Below are positions 45,141 to 57,060 of a stretch of DNA of 64,000 nucleotides, piece after piece. This DNA is from Megaustenia siamemsis. Lineage: Eukaryota; Mollusca; Gastropoda; Stylommatophora; Ariophantidae. The stretch lies in assembly GCA_032433765.1 (NCBI GenBank), contig JAVIAB010000139.1, positions 39,639,608 through 39,703,607 on the forward strand. Direction: 5' to 3'. Each line of letters begins with the position of its first letter. Within the stretch, counting starts at the first letter, position 1. The position numbers were made by a program, and so were the translations under genes. Below the pieces are notes generated by a model. It made no database searches. It had not been told where the DNA came from and worked only from the letters and a program-made list of their open reading frames with translations.

Positions 45141-45279
45141 GATGGGTGACGCGGTAAACATATCATATGTTAAAATGTTATTTAATAAAATATTATGCAA
45201 ATATTTATTACTTTTTAATTCTATTTTTGATCAGCCCAGAAGCCGGAGTGTATAGTAATTTTCACTCAACCTCGTGAGC

Positions 45280-45560
45280 CTATTAAAACTGCTTAGCTGG
45301 CCGATTCTGTCGGGCACGCCGCACATTGCTCACCCATAGTTTATAACAAGCTACGATAGATGACCAATAATCCAACTGTTGTCATGCAATATTCTGGGTC
45401 CCGAGCTTGCCTTTCCTAGTCGATCCCAATTTTTTTTGACTAGACTGGTTAGTCCGTTTCTAGACCATCGCCCAGAATATAAAAAAAAGTGAATGTAATC
45501 TTGATCAGTTCTGATTCACTAATCCCGAATCAAATAGTCAGCTATGAGTCGCTGTCCATT
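45280..45560. repeat. Diverged R1-like repeat
   Basis: TAGACTGGTTAGTCCGTTTC, AGTTCTGATTCACTAATCC and AGTCAGCTATGAGTCGCTG appear in an R1-like order. Confidence 0.45.
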
Positions 45561-45737
45561 TTCAGCACATATGTTGTTGGTTATCTTGGGCCCAGTTCTT
45601 ATCAATATCAAATTATTTCTTGTATTGCTTCTATTATCTTTAATTGTATTCTGTCAGGACCTAGAACTTTTCCTAACTTTGATCTTTTTTTTCCCCTTTA
45701 ACACGAAATCTACCTTCAAATTTGGAGAGAAAAGTTT

Positions 45738-45960
45738 GCGAGCCGCGGTCGCGGTAGCTCAGTGATCAGTGAACTAGACAACTATGGACAAAGATCAGGT
45801 TCGATCCTCATCTACAATACCTACGTTCTTCCATCCTGATGGGTATCGAGTTTTTATGTGAAATTATGGCTTCCTGACGTGATAGCGATTACGTCACCCC
45901 ATAAGTTTTGTCATTGAATCATTACAATTTATTAACACAAACACTACATCTACCATACGC
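45738..45960 (+). mobile_element. SINE S1 relative (variant subfamily)
   Basis: The head GAGCCGCGGTCGCGGTAGCT has an A-box (TAGCTCAGTGA) and B-box (AGGTTCGATCC). The body resembles S1 only in places (CGATTACGTCACCCCATAAG), so it is a diverged subfamily. Confidence 0.7.
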
Positions 45961-46880
45961 CCGCTCGCTAGCGTTAGGGAACACTTTGATTTAGTTAGTA
46001 TTTTTCTGCAATGTCACATGTGATGTTCTGTTTGTTGCGAGCTAAGTGTGTTTGTGTATGTAACGAGGAGGCTGAAGAGGGCGGTTCCGATAGACCCTAT
46101 GTGTAATTAGTGATGTTATCCGACGCTGATGAATCACTCAGCACGGTGGAGGCTACGGTCAGGTCTCGTAGAGTGTACACACCACAAGTCTAATCTTAGA
46201 ATGCGATAAGTATGAAGGGAGAATCTCGTGTAAGTGGTTTCAAATAAGTGGGGGAGAACTGTACAGGAGATCTAAAACACGCTTACATTTCGCGAGAGTA
46301 GGGCTGGGGTAGAGAGAGATGCTGCGTCACCTTGAAACGTTATGTTTCCATCTCTGCGTGCTCGCCTTATCTGCTTGCCCCATCTGCTTACAGAGTGAAC
46401 ACTATTCAAGATAGAAGAAATGTCGACTATGCTGCTCATAGTCAATGTTCACTTCAGCTCGTCCGGTAGAAGCGTCTATTTAGTAGAAAAGTTGAATAAG
46501 TCTTGAGAATGAGAAACATCTGATGAATGGACATCAACAGGGATTCTTTTGGTGAATTGCAGACTTAAGTACTTCATGCTTTGAGTGATATGTTATCACC
46601 ACCTTCCCCTCCCTCTTCCCTTTTCTCGCTTTTTTTTATTGATATGTATTTAACTCTCTCTCTCTCTCTCCATCTTTTTCATCATCTCTACTTATTTAAT
46701 TTCAATATTTGATTATTATTGACAGCTCTCCACTTCCATATATGTGTTTTCGCTCTCCTCTCTCGGTATGTCATCCAGTATATTCTTCTTCTTTACATTT
46801 GCATTGTTTGCTGTTTAATTTTATTATAAGGCGCACGTCTAACCTTTGGCGGTCTTGTCTGACGGTTGGTAGCAAGCAAT
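45960..46880. other. Non-coding stretch
   Basis: A short TC run lies near 46654-46672. No gene or repeat relationship was found. Confidence 0.45.
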
Positions 46881-47350
46881 CTTGATTAATCAGTAGTTTG
46901 GTAAAATATTAGAGTCACATGCTAAATGAAAACTGTTATGCTGATCAGTTTCTTTCGTGGCTAAATCTGCCAGTGTTGGATAGACAGATTCGACGCAGAA
47001 TGAACAAGGTGTATAGGTGGTGCCTGGCCTCGCTGTAACAGAGTGGTAACTCGTAATAACCTTTGGTAGTTGGATGACACTCGCCACCTTTCTCTTGAGC
47101 CTTTTGTTTTCTATGTTTAATATCAACGCTTTCTTGAATGTTGGTTCTCCATGTGCTACGATATGATGCCAGATTTTCAGTTTCCTCTGCTGATAGAGAA
47201 TTCACTCAAGGAAGTCCTACAAACATCCTGATAATCTCAGTACTGGTCAGCCCTTTGGTCTCTTTCTGTCCCTATGTTCGCTTTACAATAATTGTTTGTG
47301 AATACGATTGTTTTCAATCTTCTTACATGATTCAATTTGTTTTCTTTCTT
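46880..47350 (-). mobile_element. LINE-F C-terminal fragment
   Basis: The minus strand reads SYRSTWRTNIQESVDIKHRK, then a cysteine/histidine end (CSFCVESVYPTLADLATKE) typical of the zinc-finger-like terminus of some LINEs. It aligns with 54760-55440, the better copy. Confidence 0.7.
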
Positions 47351-47470
47351 TCTTTCGTCATGTCACTATAATTGTTACACATTCTTTAAATCTATATTTA
47401 TCTGCGCTGTAATACAGTCGCTTTTTTTATTCTCGCATTCTTTCTGTGTAGCTTTTCTCATACTCCTTCA
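47331..47470. repeat. R8 repeat, copy 1
   Basis: Matches 50504-50645 (ATTCAATTTGTTTTCTTTC, AATTGTTACACATT, TATATTTATCTGCGC). Confidence 0.65.
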
Positions 47471-48320
47471 TGATGTGTTTCAACACTCAAGTATAGCACA
47501 CTTTAAATCACTTCAAAAATGTGCGAATTACAGATCTTCTTTTCTCATCAACCGAAATTCAGATGTATGCATGTTGACCTGTGAGGTATCTCTGGTCTGC
47601 ACGTCTATGTTTAGTGCCTTATTATTTCCACATGGTAAAAACACCGAAGCGTTTACAAGGGACGAATCTTGTGAGGCATCTGTTACAAGTTAATGTTGTT
47701 GTCTCACTGAATACCGTTGAACAGGAAACTCGTTATTTCCCGCCCTGAAATGTGTGCCCAATGTGTGCCCCACAATAGTTCAGCCCTTCAACGAGAGGTG
47801 TTGTTCTCTGACGTGTAAACGAGCCTAAAATGACCGGTCACTGAAATCGTTTTCCGACTCGCGTCTATTGGATACCTCCAGAGGGAGATTACTCTTGGAC
47901 CCACGAGAACATTCTTAGGGAACTAGCGGAAGTAGTAGAAAACTAAAGGGGAGCAACCTCCAGCTGTTGACAAGGTCCGTTCCCATTCAAGAAAAACAAG
48001 CAGTCACACTATCAACACAGTGGTTTTCCACTCCTGTCACAGTGCATGGTGTGACCATAGCAAACAATGCCTGACAACGAAACTTGTCCAGAACATGGAG
48101 ACGGGCATCTGAAGGAAATTGATAGCTTACTATTTTTCTTTGTATGAATTCGTATCGACGTAAATGTTTTCTTTTTTAAGAGAACATTCACGGCGTTCGG
48201 AACAAAACTACTTAACTGCACGTTCTAATTCTCTTTTATATTTGCCATTTATTTGTTCAAGTATCCTATCAAGCTCATTAGTTAAACAAAAAAATAAATC
48301 AACTATTTGTTTTTAATAAT
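47470..48320. other. Non-coding stretch
   Basis: No supported gene. Short frames here lack any family signature. Confidence 0.4.
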
Positions 48321-48324
48321 CTCA

Positions 48325-48470
48325 TGGAGTCTCCACGAAAAAGATGGATCGATGGAATATTAGAAGCACTAGGAAACATAACAGCAGCAGAGGCGAACAG
48401 AAGAGCAAAAGACCGCAAATTATATCTCCCCTCGACGCTGAAAGGCAGATGAGGAAGGAAAGAAGAAGAA
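48325..48470 (+). mobile_element. LINE-E C-terminal tail
   Basis: The plus strand reads RWIDGILEALGNITAAEANR, matching the array tails and the complement of 12.5-12.7 kb. Confidence 0.75.
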
Positions 48471-48479
48471 GATGTAGAA

Positions 48480-48998
48480 GATGGAGTCTCATTGGTGTTG
48501 GTTAGTGCGATAGCTTTGCAATAATGTGAATGTCGATTCTGCTTTTTCGTTGGAAGGCGATTACCCCTTGTCAGACCTTCAATTCATGCAGCACACCAGA
48601 TCGTTCACCCCAAAACAATCTGGTGGGTATACACACATCCCTGGTGCATCTCTCAGTCATCCTGTTCTCTAACTCATTCATGGTGTGATATAACTGATCC
48701 TTCAGCACTGATGCGCCATCCTGTAATAAATGATAATAAGAGACATATATATCCCGTGTGTTACCGGGCCTCATTATGAGGGAGGTAAAGAATAGTGACA
48801 CTGTGACCTTCCAGACATGTCGTAGAGGCGACTAAGGGGGTTGATCGATGGCTTGACAAGCTGTCATTGTAAAAAGTATTGTTATGGAAGAACCATAGAT
48901 TTTAGAAGCACTTTTCTCTGCAATATGTGCCACTTTGGCACGCAAGGTTTCTGCTTTAGAGATTGTAGTTCTGCCCTATGTGCCGTCTTCGGCTCGAA

Positions 48999-49000
<2 letters not shown>
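48480..49000. other. Non-coding stretch
   Basis: Nothing recognised. Confidence 0.4.

Positions 49001-49003
<3 letters not shown>

Positions 49004-49065
<62 letters not shown>
49004..49065. repeat. TA dinucleotide microsatellite
   Basis: About 31 uninterrupted TA units. Confidence 0.97.
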
Positions 49066-49068
<3 letters not shown>

Positions 49069-49299
49069 CAATTCTAAAGCCCCTCCCCCTACTCGTAATT
49101 GGCTTGAGTCAGATCTAGAGGCCTCACCCATGATCAATCAGATCTGACACCATGCAACATTATAACTTCAATAGATGTTCTATAAAATTAGGTTTTATGT
49201 ATTAAAAATTTACCAGTATAGCATCTATACAAAATGTACGCCTCTGACGTGTCGTCCACCACAGATTGGTAGACGAGCATAAGTGTGCACATCCCCAAC

Positions 49300-49620
49300 A
49301 GCTGTTCTAATGGTAGTAATACTACCAAGAGATCACCCAGTCTAGATAGATCAAATGGCTGGGACCCCCTACTCCACCTCTACATAGTGTCTCTAGTAAC
49401 ATACTAATCAGTGTAGTCTGGCCAAGCGAGTTTAAATTGGCGAAGGAAGGAAACCTGAAACCCAAAAACGCCGTGCTGAAGTCGGATATGTTGGGCCGAA
49501 TTGCGCAAATAAACAACAACACAATGCATCTACACCTACGCAACGTCATTTTAACGACGGATGACGAAGTGGTCTATCCATTCATTCAGCAGTCATCGGG
49601 TGAAGGCCACAATAGAGGTA
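49300..49620 (+). repeat. Dispersed repeat R1
   Basis: Same order of landmarks as at 5.8 kb (TAACATACTAATCAGTGTAG, TCTGGCCAAGCGAG, TGTTGGGCCGAATTGCGCAA), moderately diverged. Confidence 0.65.
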
Positions 49621-49737
49621 CTCGTAATTGTTGTCTAACACATAATTCATTCTCTTATTGCTGTCTACTTGTGAGTGGGTAACCAGGACAGTAGAATAAT
49701 ACTACAGGTCGTGATATATATTTATATAATCTTCTTC

Positions 49738-49985
49738 ATCATCAAGTACCGGGCCTGCTGGCGTAGGTGATCATGTTTCTCCACAACTTTCGATCTCAAC
49801 AGTTATTTATCATTTCTGTTGTTGACCTTCTGCCAAGTCATTCTCTTAAGCTGTGTGGTATTTTTTCTCTTTGCTTCCCTCTATCTCTTCGTCCCTCAAT
49901 TTTCCAGTTATTACAATATATTCCAGTTGTACTCTTCTCATTACATGGCCAAAAGATGATGACTATTTCTTCCTGATATCTATAT
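49738..49985 (-). mobile_element. LINE-D 3' fragment
   Basis: The minus-strand terminal 250 bp, from the TTGATGATGAAG end to TTACATGGCCAAAAGATG. Confidence 0.8.
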
Positions 49986-49989
49986 AATA

Positions 49990-50500
49990 GTAACTGTAAA
50001 TCGATTTATTCCATTCTTGAACACAACTCACTATACTGCTGAGTTAGCAGAACGCCACCCCACACTTCGCTGATCGTAATGCTTCCTTTAAAGGTGGCAA
50101 AATTATAGACCTCAAACACACATTAAAATATGTAGTGAACAGTTTTATGAGAAACACCTTCCCACAAGGATATGATTCGCATGGAACGTGTAGTAATGAA
50201 GTATTTATTCTGCCTTGAACATTCAGAACACTAGTATTTCTAACGTCCGCCGGCCGATGAATGAGTATTTTCAATCTTTTCATTGGTTTTAACCTGCTGA
50301 GTTGGGTTATTTAAACCACTCCTGATGTGTACATTAGTGCATACATTATAACCGCATGTTATGTAACTAGACCTAATTCGTGAATGTGTTCCTTGTCCTC
50401 ATATGCTGACTGGCAATATGCGTATTTGTACAAATATTCCTTTGCACATCTGTGGTGGCAAATAGAACATTTTTTTAAATATTATTATAGAGCAATGCGT
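49990..50500. other. Non-coding stretch
   Basis: Nothing recognised; an R8 copy follows at 50504-50645. Confidence 0.4.
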
Positions 50501-50799
50501 TACATTCAATTTGTTTTCTTTTTCTTTCTTTCGTTCTTTTACCATAATTGTTACACATTATTTAAATGTATATTTATCTGCGCATTAATACAATCACCTT
50601 ATTTTTTTTCTTTATTTTTTTTTCATTCTTTCTGTCTAGCATTTCTCAATGTTTGATCAAACAGAAACAACTTCTTAAGGGATTAAAAAAATAAGTGCAA
50701 CCCAGAAGTTGATTCAATTGCTAAAATTTTATCGTGACAAGTTTAGTCTTCTTTTTTGTTCAAGGTTCGTATAACCTTTGAGCAATCGAGTACAATAGT

Positions 50800-51672
50800 T
50801 GGTTATACATAACATTCATAGACTAAAAGAAAGCTTTCAGTCGCGTACAAAAAAGCAGCTGTGGGATGTACAACTAACGATGTTAATCAACATTTGATCA
50901 ACTTGTGCAAAAACTTATACGACAACAGAAGCAGCAAATTTAGAACAGCAGCAAGACTATACAATCAGACTATATAGACCACCAGACTATACAATCAGAC
51001 TATATAGACCACCAGACTATACAATCAGACTATATAGACCACCAGACTATACAATCAGACTATACAGACTTATACAGGCTATCTGACTATACAGACTATC
51101 TGACTATACAGACTATCTGACTATACAGACTATCAGACTTATACAGACTATCTGACTATACAGACTATCAGACTATACAGACCCCCTTAAAATCAAACAG
51201 GAGTAAAACAAGGAGACGCACTGTTGTTCATCACAAACATGGATTACATCTGCAAACTGGCAAATCCACCCGAAAGAGACGAAATCAATGATCCCCTTTT
51301 CACAGACGAACAATCATTGATGCACACGAAAATAGAAGACTTGCAAGAACACATAAACATACTTAAGAAAGTTGGGAAACAGCATAATTTGAAAATCAAC
51401 ATAAGCAAGACAGAAGTAATGAAATATGAAAAGAAACACAATACACAAACATACCGATATATGGCAATATCCAAAAATAGGTGAAGGAATTCAAATACTT
51501 AGGCAGCACCCTGACATGTAACAAAATGCAAAAAAAAAAAAAAAAATAAAAAATAAAAAACAGAAATAAACTCAAGATGTAACAAAACTTCTCAAGTTAT
51601 AGGACAGATTCCACCACTGCAGTCGAACAAATATGTAACGTTAGAAGCGAAAATATATTTATAAGACGGTCT
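50800..51672 (+). mobile_element. LINE-E RT fragment with internal minisatellite
   Basis: The plus strand contains an FQSRTKKQLWDVQLTMLINI-type remnant (first RT box), then FRTAARLYNQT. A short tandem array (50965-51180) is followed by the continuation: FITNMDYICKLANPPERDEI, a LFTDEQSLMHTKIEDLQEHI relic of the ADD box, and KINISKTEVM. Array and frame breaks make it dead. It ends at the LINE-B target duplication. Confidence 0.75.
50965..51182. repeat. Minisatellite inside LINE-E RT (30- and 17-bp units)
   Basis: Three to four units of about 30 bp (ATACAATCAGACTATATAGA plus CCACCAGACT) are followed by 16-18-bp units (GACTATACAGACTATCT). The shared core is GACTATA. Confidence 0.9.
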
Positions 51673-51684
51673 ATCCCAACGTTA

Positions 51685-52213
51685 AAGCAAGAGGAGCTTT
51701 CATTGCACTGGGAAACATGGAAATCCAAAGAAATTAGGTTAAATACAAAAATAAAAATTTTCAACTCAGATGTTAAGACGGTCCCTTTTATATGACTGCG
51801 ACACATGGAGAACAACAAAATTGACAATCACGAAGATACAGACTTTCATTAATGGATGCATACGCAGAATAAAAGGATAGGAATGGCAGGACAAAATCAT
51901 TAACATAGAATTATGGAAATGTACCAGTCAAAAACCAGTGGATAAAGAGATACAGCGAAGATGATGGCGCTGGATAGGACACACACAACGGAAGCCAACT
52001 GAGAGTATTAGACAACAGGCCCGTTTTTGGAATCCCCAGGGGAAAAGACAAAGAGGAAGACCAAGGAATTCTTGGAGAAGACAGATAGAAGCAGAGATGA
52101 AGATGATAGGGAAGACATGGAATGATCTTAAAAGAATGGCAAGAGACAGAACGACTTGGAAAGTGTTTGTTCAAGACCTATGCTCCACTGGGAGCTAAAA
52201 AAGGTAAAGGAGG
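51685..52213 (+). mobile_element. LINE-B 3' insertion with 12-bp TSD
   Basis: Flanked by ATCCCAACGTTA (51673-51684 and 52214-52225). The content equals the 3' half of LINE-B at 4120-4700: GGAATCCCCAGGGGAAAAGA and the C-terminal coding relics. Frame breaks make it non-coding. Confidence 0.85.
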
Positions 52214-52225
52214 ATCCCAACGTTA

Positions 52226-52975
52226 GACGTAAGAGTGAAAATGATTTACAAGAAATGTTGGACATTATAGTGAAAGAAAGCAAAAATAAAGGACTCAGCC
52301 TTAATAGCAGAAAGACAGACTAATGGTAACAACAAAGAAAAAGACATCACCTCAGTGCAAAATAAAGACAAGTGGAACAATATTAAAACAGGTAAATGAA
52401 TTTAAATATTTGGGAACTTTGTTAACCTCAGACGGAAGATGCACAACAGATGTGAGATACAGAATAGATCATGCAAAAGTAGCTTTCCAAAAATGACTAC
52501 GTTATTGTGCAATCCATTTTTGACAATAGAAACAAGAGAAAAGAGTTCTTAAATTGTATGTAGAGCCAGTCTTAACATATCGATGTGAATCATGGACAAT
52601 AGGACAAAAGACAAGAAAATCACTGGAGTCTGTAGAAATGTGGTTTTACAGAAGAATGTTGAGAATACTATGGACAGCTAAGAAGAGTAATGAAAATGTT
52701 CTGAAAGAGGCCAAAGCAAAAAGAGAGCTAATTTCCAATATTAGGAAGAAACAATCATCATGTTTTGGCCATGTAATGAGAAGAGAACAGCTGGAATATA
52801 TTGTAACAACTGGAAAAATTGAGGGACAAAGAGATAGAGGGAAGCAAAGAGAAAAGATACCAGACAGCTTAAGAGAATGGCTTGGCAGAAGGTCAACAAC
52901 AGAAATGATAAATAACTGGTGATCGAAAGTTGTGGAGAGACATGATCACCTACGCCAGTAGGCCGGTGCTTGATG
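52226..52975 (+). mobile_element. LINE-D C-terminal region and 3' end
   Basis: This is the longest LINE-D copy. Relics upstream (LNSRKTD, a YLGTLLTSDGR-like region) lead into an open frame (52554-52922): YRCESWTIGQKTRKSLESVE, MWFYRRMLRILWTAKKSNEN, FGHVMRREQLEYIVTTGKIE, LREWLGRRSTTEMI. It ends in CTACGCCAGTAGGCC and TTGATGATTAG. It is the best guide for the many 3' fragments elsewhere. Confidence 0.85.
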
Positions 52976-53194
52976 ATTAGTAACTTTAGATTCGAGATAA
53001 TGGGAACGTAGATTATAAATCGCAGACACGCACAAACTAATGTATATGTAAATGATATGAAAATAAAGTAAGACCCAGCACGAGTTGTGTAGAGTAATTC
53101 AATAATTTAGCTTTCAAAGATGCCATAATAGCAAACGTTTGCTGATTTCTTATTTGTTTATTTCGTGAGCTGGTGCATGTCTTATAGATGTGAC

Positions 53195-53270
53195 TACTAT
53201 AGTCGGCTATGGCTGGTGCATGTCTTATAGATGTGACTACTATAGTCGGCTATGGCTGGTGCATGACAGA
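53195..53270. repeat. Short tandem duplication (~48-bp unit)
   Basis: GGCTGGTGCATGTCTTATAG and its continuation are repeated twice, with a partial third copy. Confidence 0.8.
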
Positions 53271-53454
53271 ATATATTATTTATATAGCATTTGTTTTCAT
53301 TAATGGTTACTTATTTAGTGATGAATTATTTTATGTAACAGGGCAATGTTACAAGATGAAATAGTATACTCAAGAGTTTTCAATGAGCTTGACAAATATT
53401 ACTTATTATAGTATTGCATAAACCCTGCAGCATGGGAACACAAAGCTGCAGACC

Positions 53455-53640
53455 GAAATCTCTAGAAACACACTCTAAACGTTCACCTGAAACAAGAAGC
53501 AGACAGATTCATAGAGAAAGAGAATACACGATAAAAACAAAGCAAAGAAAAAAATAACATTTCTAGGGGCGCTGAAAATCCATAGTCAACTATGACTGAC
53601 GCAGGTTACTATAGTCAACTATGACAGACGTAGGTTACTA
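53455..53640. repeat. Dispersed repeat R3, copy 2
   Basis: Pairs with 43985-44122. TAGTCAACTATGACTGACG is then repeated once more in tandem near 53610. Confidence 0.7.
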
Positions 53641-53649
53641 TACTATTGC

Positions 53650-54215
53650 ACGTGTATTTTGAAGTCCAAACGTGTACATAATTATTATGATTATATTACT
53701 GTATCAAATAGCATTGACAGCAACAGGAGAAAAAATAACGTTTTTAAAATGGGATGTTCTCTAAGATTACTTGTGTGGCAATACAAAATTAGAGAAATAA
53801 AGAAATTAGTCAAAGATTTGGATCACAACTGCTTCTGAGCTTCATCTAGAGGCAACACATTAATAGTTTTGAGCATGTGTCGTCGTTACCAACAAGACCA
53901 TTCTGCAACATAAATATTGACAATCAGATGCAACAGCAGAAGAGATAGATGAAGACCTACCAAGAAATGGACAAACGAAATGTATAGTGCCACGCAAAGC
54001 ACCGCATGTGAGGCGAACCAGAGTGTGCCAACAACAAGTGATCACACTCCGGTCGATACTGAAAAGCATACGATAATACAGGACAAGAGCATTAATTTGT
54101 TTAACATACACATACCACCTCTACCCCCTCCTCCACACGCACACACACACCCACATACACACACACTGTGGTGCTGGACATGAAATGATAATCTTCCGAA
54201 TAAGAACAGAACTAC
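53650..54215. other. Non-coding, with a possible LINE tail relic
   Basis: Near 53840-53990 the plus strand has a weak CRRYQQDHSAT plus RPTKKWTNEM pattern like a LINE C-terminal region. A CA-rich patch lies at 54135-54170. Confidence 0.35.
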
Positions 54216-54221
54216 TATCTA

Positions 54222-54480
54222 TTTGGCTCAGTGGTTAGTGAACTGGACTACTAAGGACTAGAGGTCAAGTTCGATCCTGATCGACGGCTTCCAGGTTTAC
54301 CCACTCTTAAATGGGTACCGGATTTTTTTCTGGGAAAGTAAAGTGGGACGGACGTTATACCGACCACATTACCCCAAAAATCATATGCTGAAGGTCTGTA
54401 AAAAAACAAGTATGGTCACTAACACCAGATTCCCTATACACCACTTGACATGACGGGGGCTCTTTACTTTAATTTTTACA
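54222..54480 (+). mobile_element. SINE S1
   Basis: A head with GGCTCAGTGG, a B-box AAGTTCGATCCTG, a full body and ACCACTTGACATGACGGGGG near the 3' end. The first bases of the head are degenerate. Confidence 0.85.
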
Positions 54481-54759
54481 TCTACTTGGAAAAGCACATC
54501 TATAAAATGTTAAGTTGTTAACAACAAAAATAAGTAAATGTGGACAATCAGCACATACTCCGCCACACACCCAACAAGACTGCAGCCAGTAGAATACACT
54601 TTTGAGATACACACTGGACAAAAGGAATACATGAAACAAAACTTCACGATCCTAGGGGTTTAAAAAAACAATCAAATTCACAGAAAAGGGAACTTTAAAG
54701 ATTTCGATCTTAGCGAACGAAAGAACATAAATAAATACATATATGGTCTTTGGCGTCTT

Positions 54760-56065
54760 GACAGACGCCAAGCAATGATAGCAAACAATCATGATAAGTC
54801 AGTAGTTTGTTAAAGCATTAGTGTCATATTGGGTGCTGCTTTACTGAACATCTTCTCTCGTGGCTGAATTTGTCAATCCTGGACAGACAGATCCATCCAC
54901 AGAACGAACAAGGTGTATTTGCAGTACCTGGCCCTGTCTCTTTTCTCTTGCGCCTTTTATCTCTTGAATTTGATATCAGCACTGTCTCGAAAGGGAGCCG
55001 CGATAGCGCAGTGGTTAGTGAACTGAACTACCAAGGACAAGCGGTAGGGTTCGATCCCAACCGACGGCTGCCTGTTCACCCAGCCTTTAATGGGTACCGG
55101 ATTTTTTTCTGGGAAACTAAAGCAGCACAGGCGTAATACCAACCACATTACCCCAAAAATCATGTGCCGAAGGTCTGTAAAATTTATGATCACTAACACC
55201 ATGTTTCCTATACGCCACTTGGCGTGACGGGGGGTACTTTACTTTTTTCTTGTCTCGAAAGTTGCTGTGCCATTTTTTAACGTTTGCTCTCCATGTGCTA
55301 CGATCCACAGCCATATTTTCACAGTTCCTTTCACTTATAGAAAATTCCCTCAGAAGCCCTGCAAACATCCTTATATCTCAGCACTGGTCTGCACTTTGGT
55401 CTCTTTCCGTCCTTAAGTTCGCCATATAATATTTGTTTGGGAATACGATTGTTTGCCATTCTTCTTACATGGCCCAGCCACCTTAGTCTACGAATCCTAA
55501 GTGTTGCCATGATCGATGGGAGTTTGGCTCGTTATAAGACATTTGAGTTAGTTACTTTGTCCTGGCATTTGATGCTCATAATCTTGCGAATGCAACGTGC
55601 ATGAAAGATGTTTAACCTTTTCTCCTACCCTGCATAGGTAGTCCAAGTTCTGATCCGTATAGAAGTGTACTAAGCACACAACTTCGGTAAATTTGAATCT
55701 TAGTCCTGAGTGTTAAAATGGTATTGGCCCATGCTCTATCTTTAAGTTTACCAAACTTGGAAGCTGCCTTTCCGATTGGGAAATTTATTTCTTCTTCAAG
55801 GGAGACATTAATTGTGACCATAGAACCGAGATAGGTGAACTTTCTCACAGATTCAAGGGGTATATTATTTAATGATATAGCTGCAGAGCTGGCTACACCT
55901 TGTTGAAGCACCACAGTTGTCTGGATACTTATTGATAGGGAGAATAATTCACATGATCTAGCTAGAATAACAATCATTGACTGCAGGATGGATTCATCAT
56001 GAGCAACCAGTGCTGCATCATCAGCGAATAGAAGCTCCTTGATTAGGGTCTCAGTAAATAAATAC
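54760..56065 (-). mobile_element. LINE-F RT C-terminal half, interrupted by a SINE
   Basis: Minus-strand coding runs from KELLFADDAALVAHDESILQ (catalytic ADD box, about 56030) through RKFTYLGSMVTINVSLEEEI, RAWANTILTLRTKIQIYRSC and VLSTLLYGSELG (55640). With frameshifts it continues to SERNCENMAVDRSTWRANVK (55310) and, past the SINE, to a degenerate cysteine-rich end near 54880. The endonuclease and upstream RT are missing. The related fragment is at 46880-47350. Confidence 0.8.
54994..55250 (+). mobile_element. SINE S1, 257 bp, 11-bp TSD
   Basis: Inserted in LINE-F. TGTCTCGAAAG flanks it (54983-54993 and 55251-55261). The A-box is GATAGCGCAGTGG, the B-box GGGTTCGATCCC. This is the cleanest definition of S1 length in the window. 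Confidence 0.95.
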
Positions 56066-56079
56066 AATCATTATCAAAT

Positions 56080-56510
56080 ATCATGCCTAAGGGTGTAGGC
56101 GATCATGTCTCTCTCCACAATTTTATGTAGCTGTTTAAAATTATGTTTGTTTATTTCCTACCAAACCATTCTCTTAAACTGTCTTGAGTCTCTGTTTTCC
56201 TGTGCCCCTTCTTCCCTCAGTTTTTCCAATTGTTGCCACAGTACTTTCTAGTTTTTACCCGTCTCATTACATGACAAGAAAATTATGATTATTTCCTTTT
56301 GATGTTGGAAATTACGTTTTCTTTTTGCATTAGCTTCTTTTAAAACATCATCATGATGCATTATAGCTGGGTATCGTATCCTCAGCATTCTTCTGTTAAA
56401 CCACACTTCTGTGACCTTCAATGATAGTCTTGGCTGCTGTCCCATTAACACCCATACACCAAGACTGGCTCGTACAACACTGATGAGTTCATTTTCTTAT
56501 TTCCATTGAG
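56080..56510 (-). mobile_element. LINE-D relative, diverged 3' region
   Basis: The minus strand contains LKVTEVWFNRRMLRIRYPAI and NAKRKRNFQ, the MWFYRRMLRI region of LINE-D, plus a GTAGGCGATCATG-type 3' end near 56095. Confidence 0.7.
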
Positions 56511-56581
56511 AAAAACGGATTGGATACTATCCTTCTCATTCTGTGGGAATCATCCTTTGTCGTAGCTATTCTGGGCCTCTC

Positions 56582-56582
<1 letters not shown>

Positions 56583-56639
<57 letters not shown>
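56583..56639. repeat. CT dinucleotide microsatellite
   Basis: About 28 uninterrupted CT units. Confidence 0.97.
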
Positions 56640-56641
<2 letters not shown>

Positions 56642-56649
56642 ATATATCA

Positions 56650-57060
56650 ATATCATCATGATTATGTGCCATACCGATTGTCGTATACAATCATGTCCTT
56701 TCACAATTCTCTGTCCACAGTAACATCATAGCAATTCTGTTGTTAACTGTTTTCCATGCCTTGACACCAAACTATCTAGTATATTCACTCTTTGTCGTCA
56801 ATTAGTATATTTATTTTGTTTTTTTTTATTAGTAGTATTTTATTTTAATATAGAATATTAGTGAATTCACTCTTTGTCGTTAGTTAGTATTCACTCTTTT
56901 CCTATATTTTGCCAGTTGTAACCAAGTTTTCCAACTTTCCTCTTATCATGATGTGCCCGAAAAATGTGACTGTTTCTTTCTGATGTTTCTTAGGAGCTCC
57001 CACTTTCACTTGATCTCGTTGAGGATTTCCTCGTTGGTCTTTTTAGTTGTCCAGAGTCAG
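56650..57060 (-). mobile_element. LINE-G 3' region
   Basis: Matches 15900-16260 (CATACCGATTGTCGTATACA, CTTTCACAATTCTCTGTCCA, TTTTGCCAGTTGTAACCAAG), with a small AT-rich tandem repeat near 56800-56880 (TTCACTCTTTGTCGT twice). Confidence 0.65.

Noticed and set aside
47337..47693. 118-codon plus-strand hydrophobic frame as a membrane protein
   Set aside because: It starts in repeat R8, which recurs at 50.5 kb with a broken frame. The T-rich composition explains the hydrophobicity.
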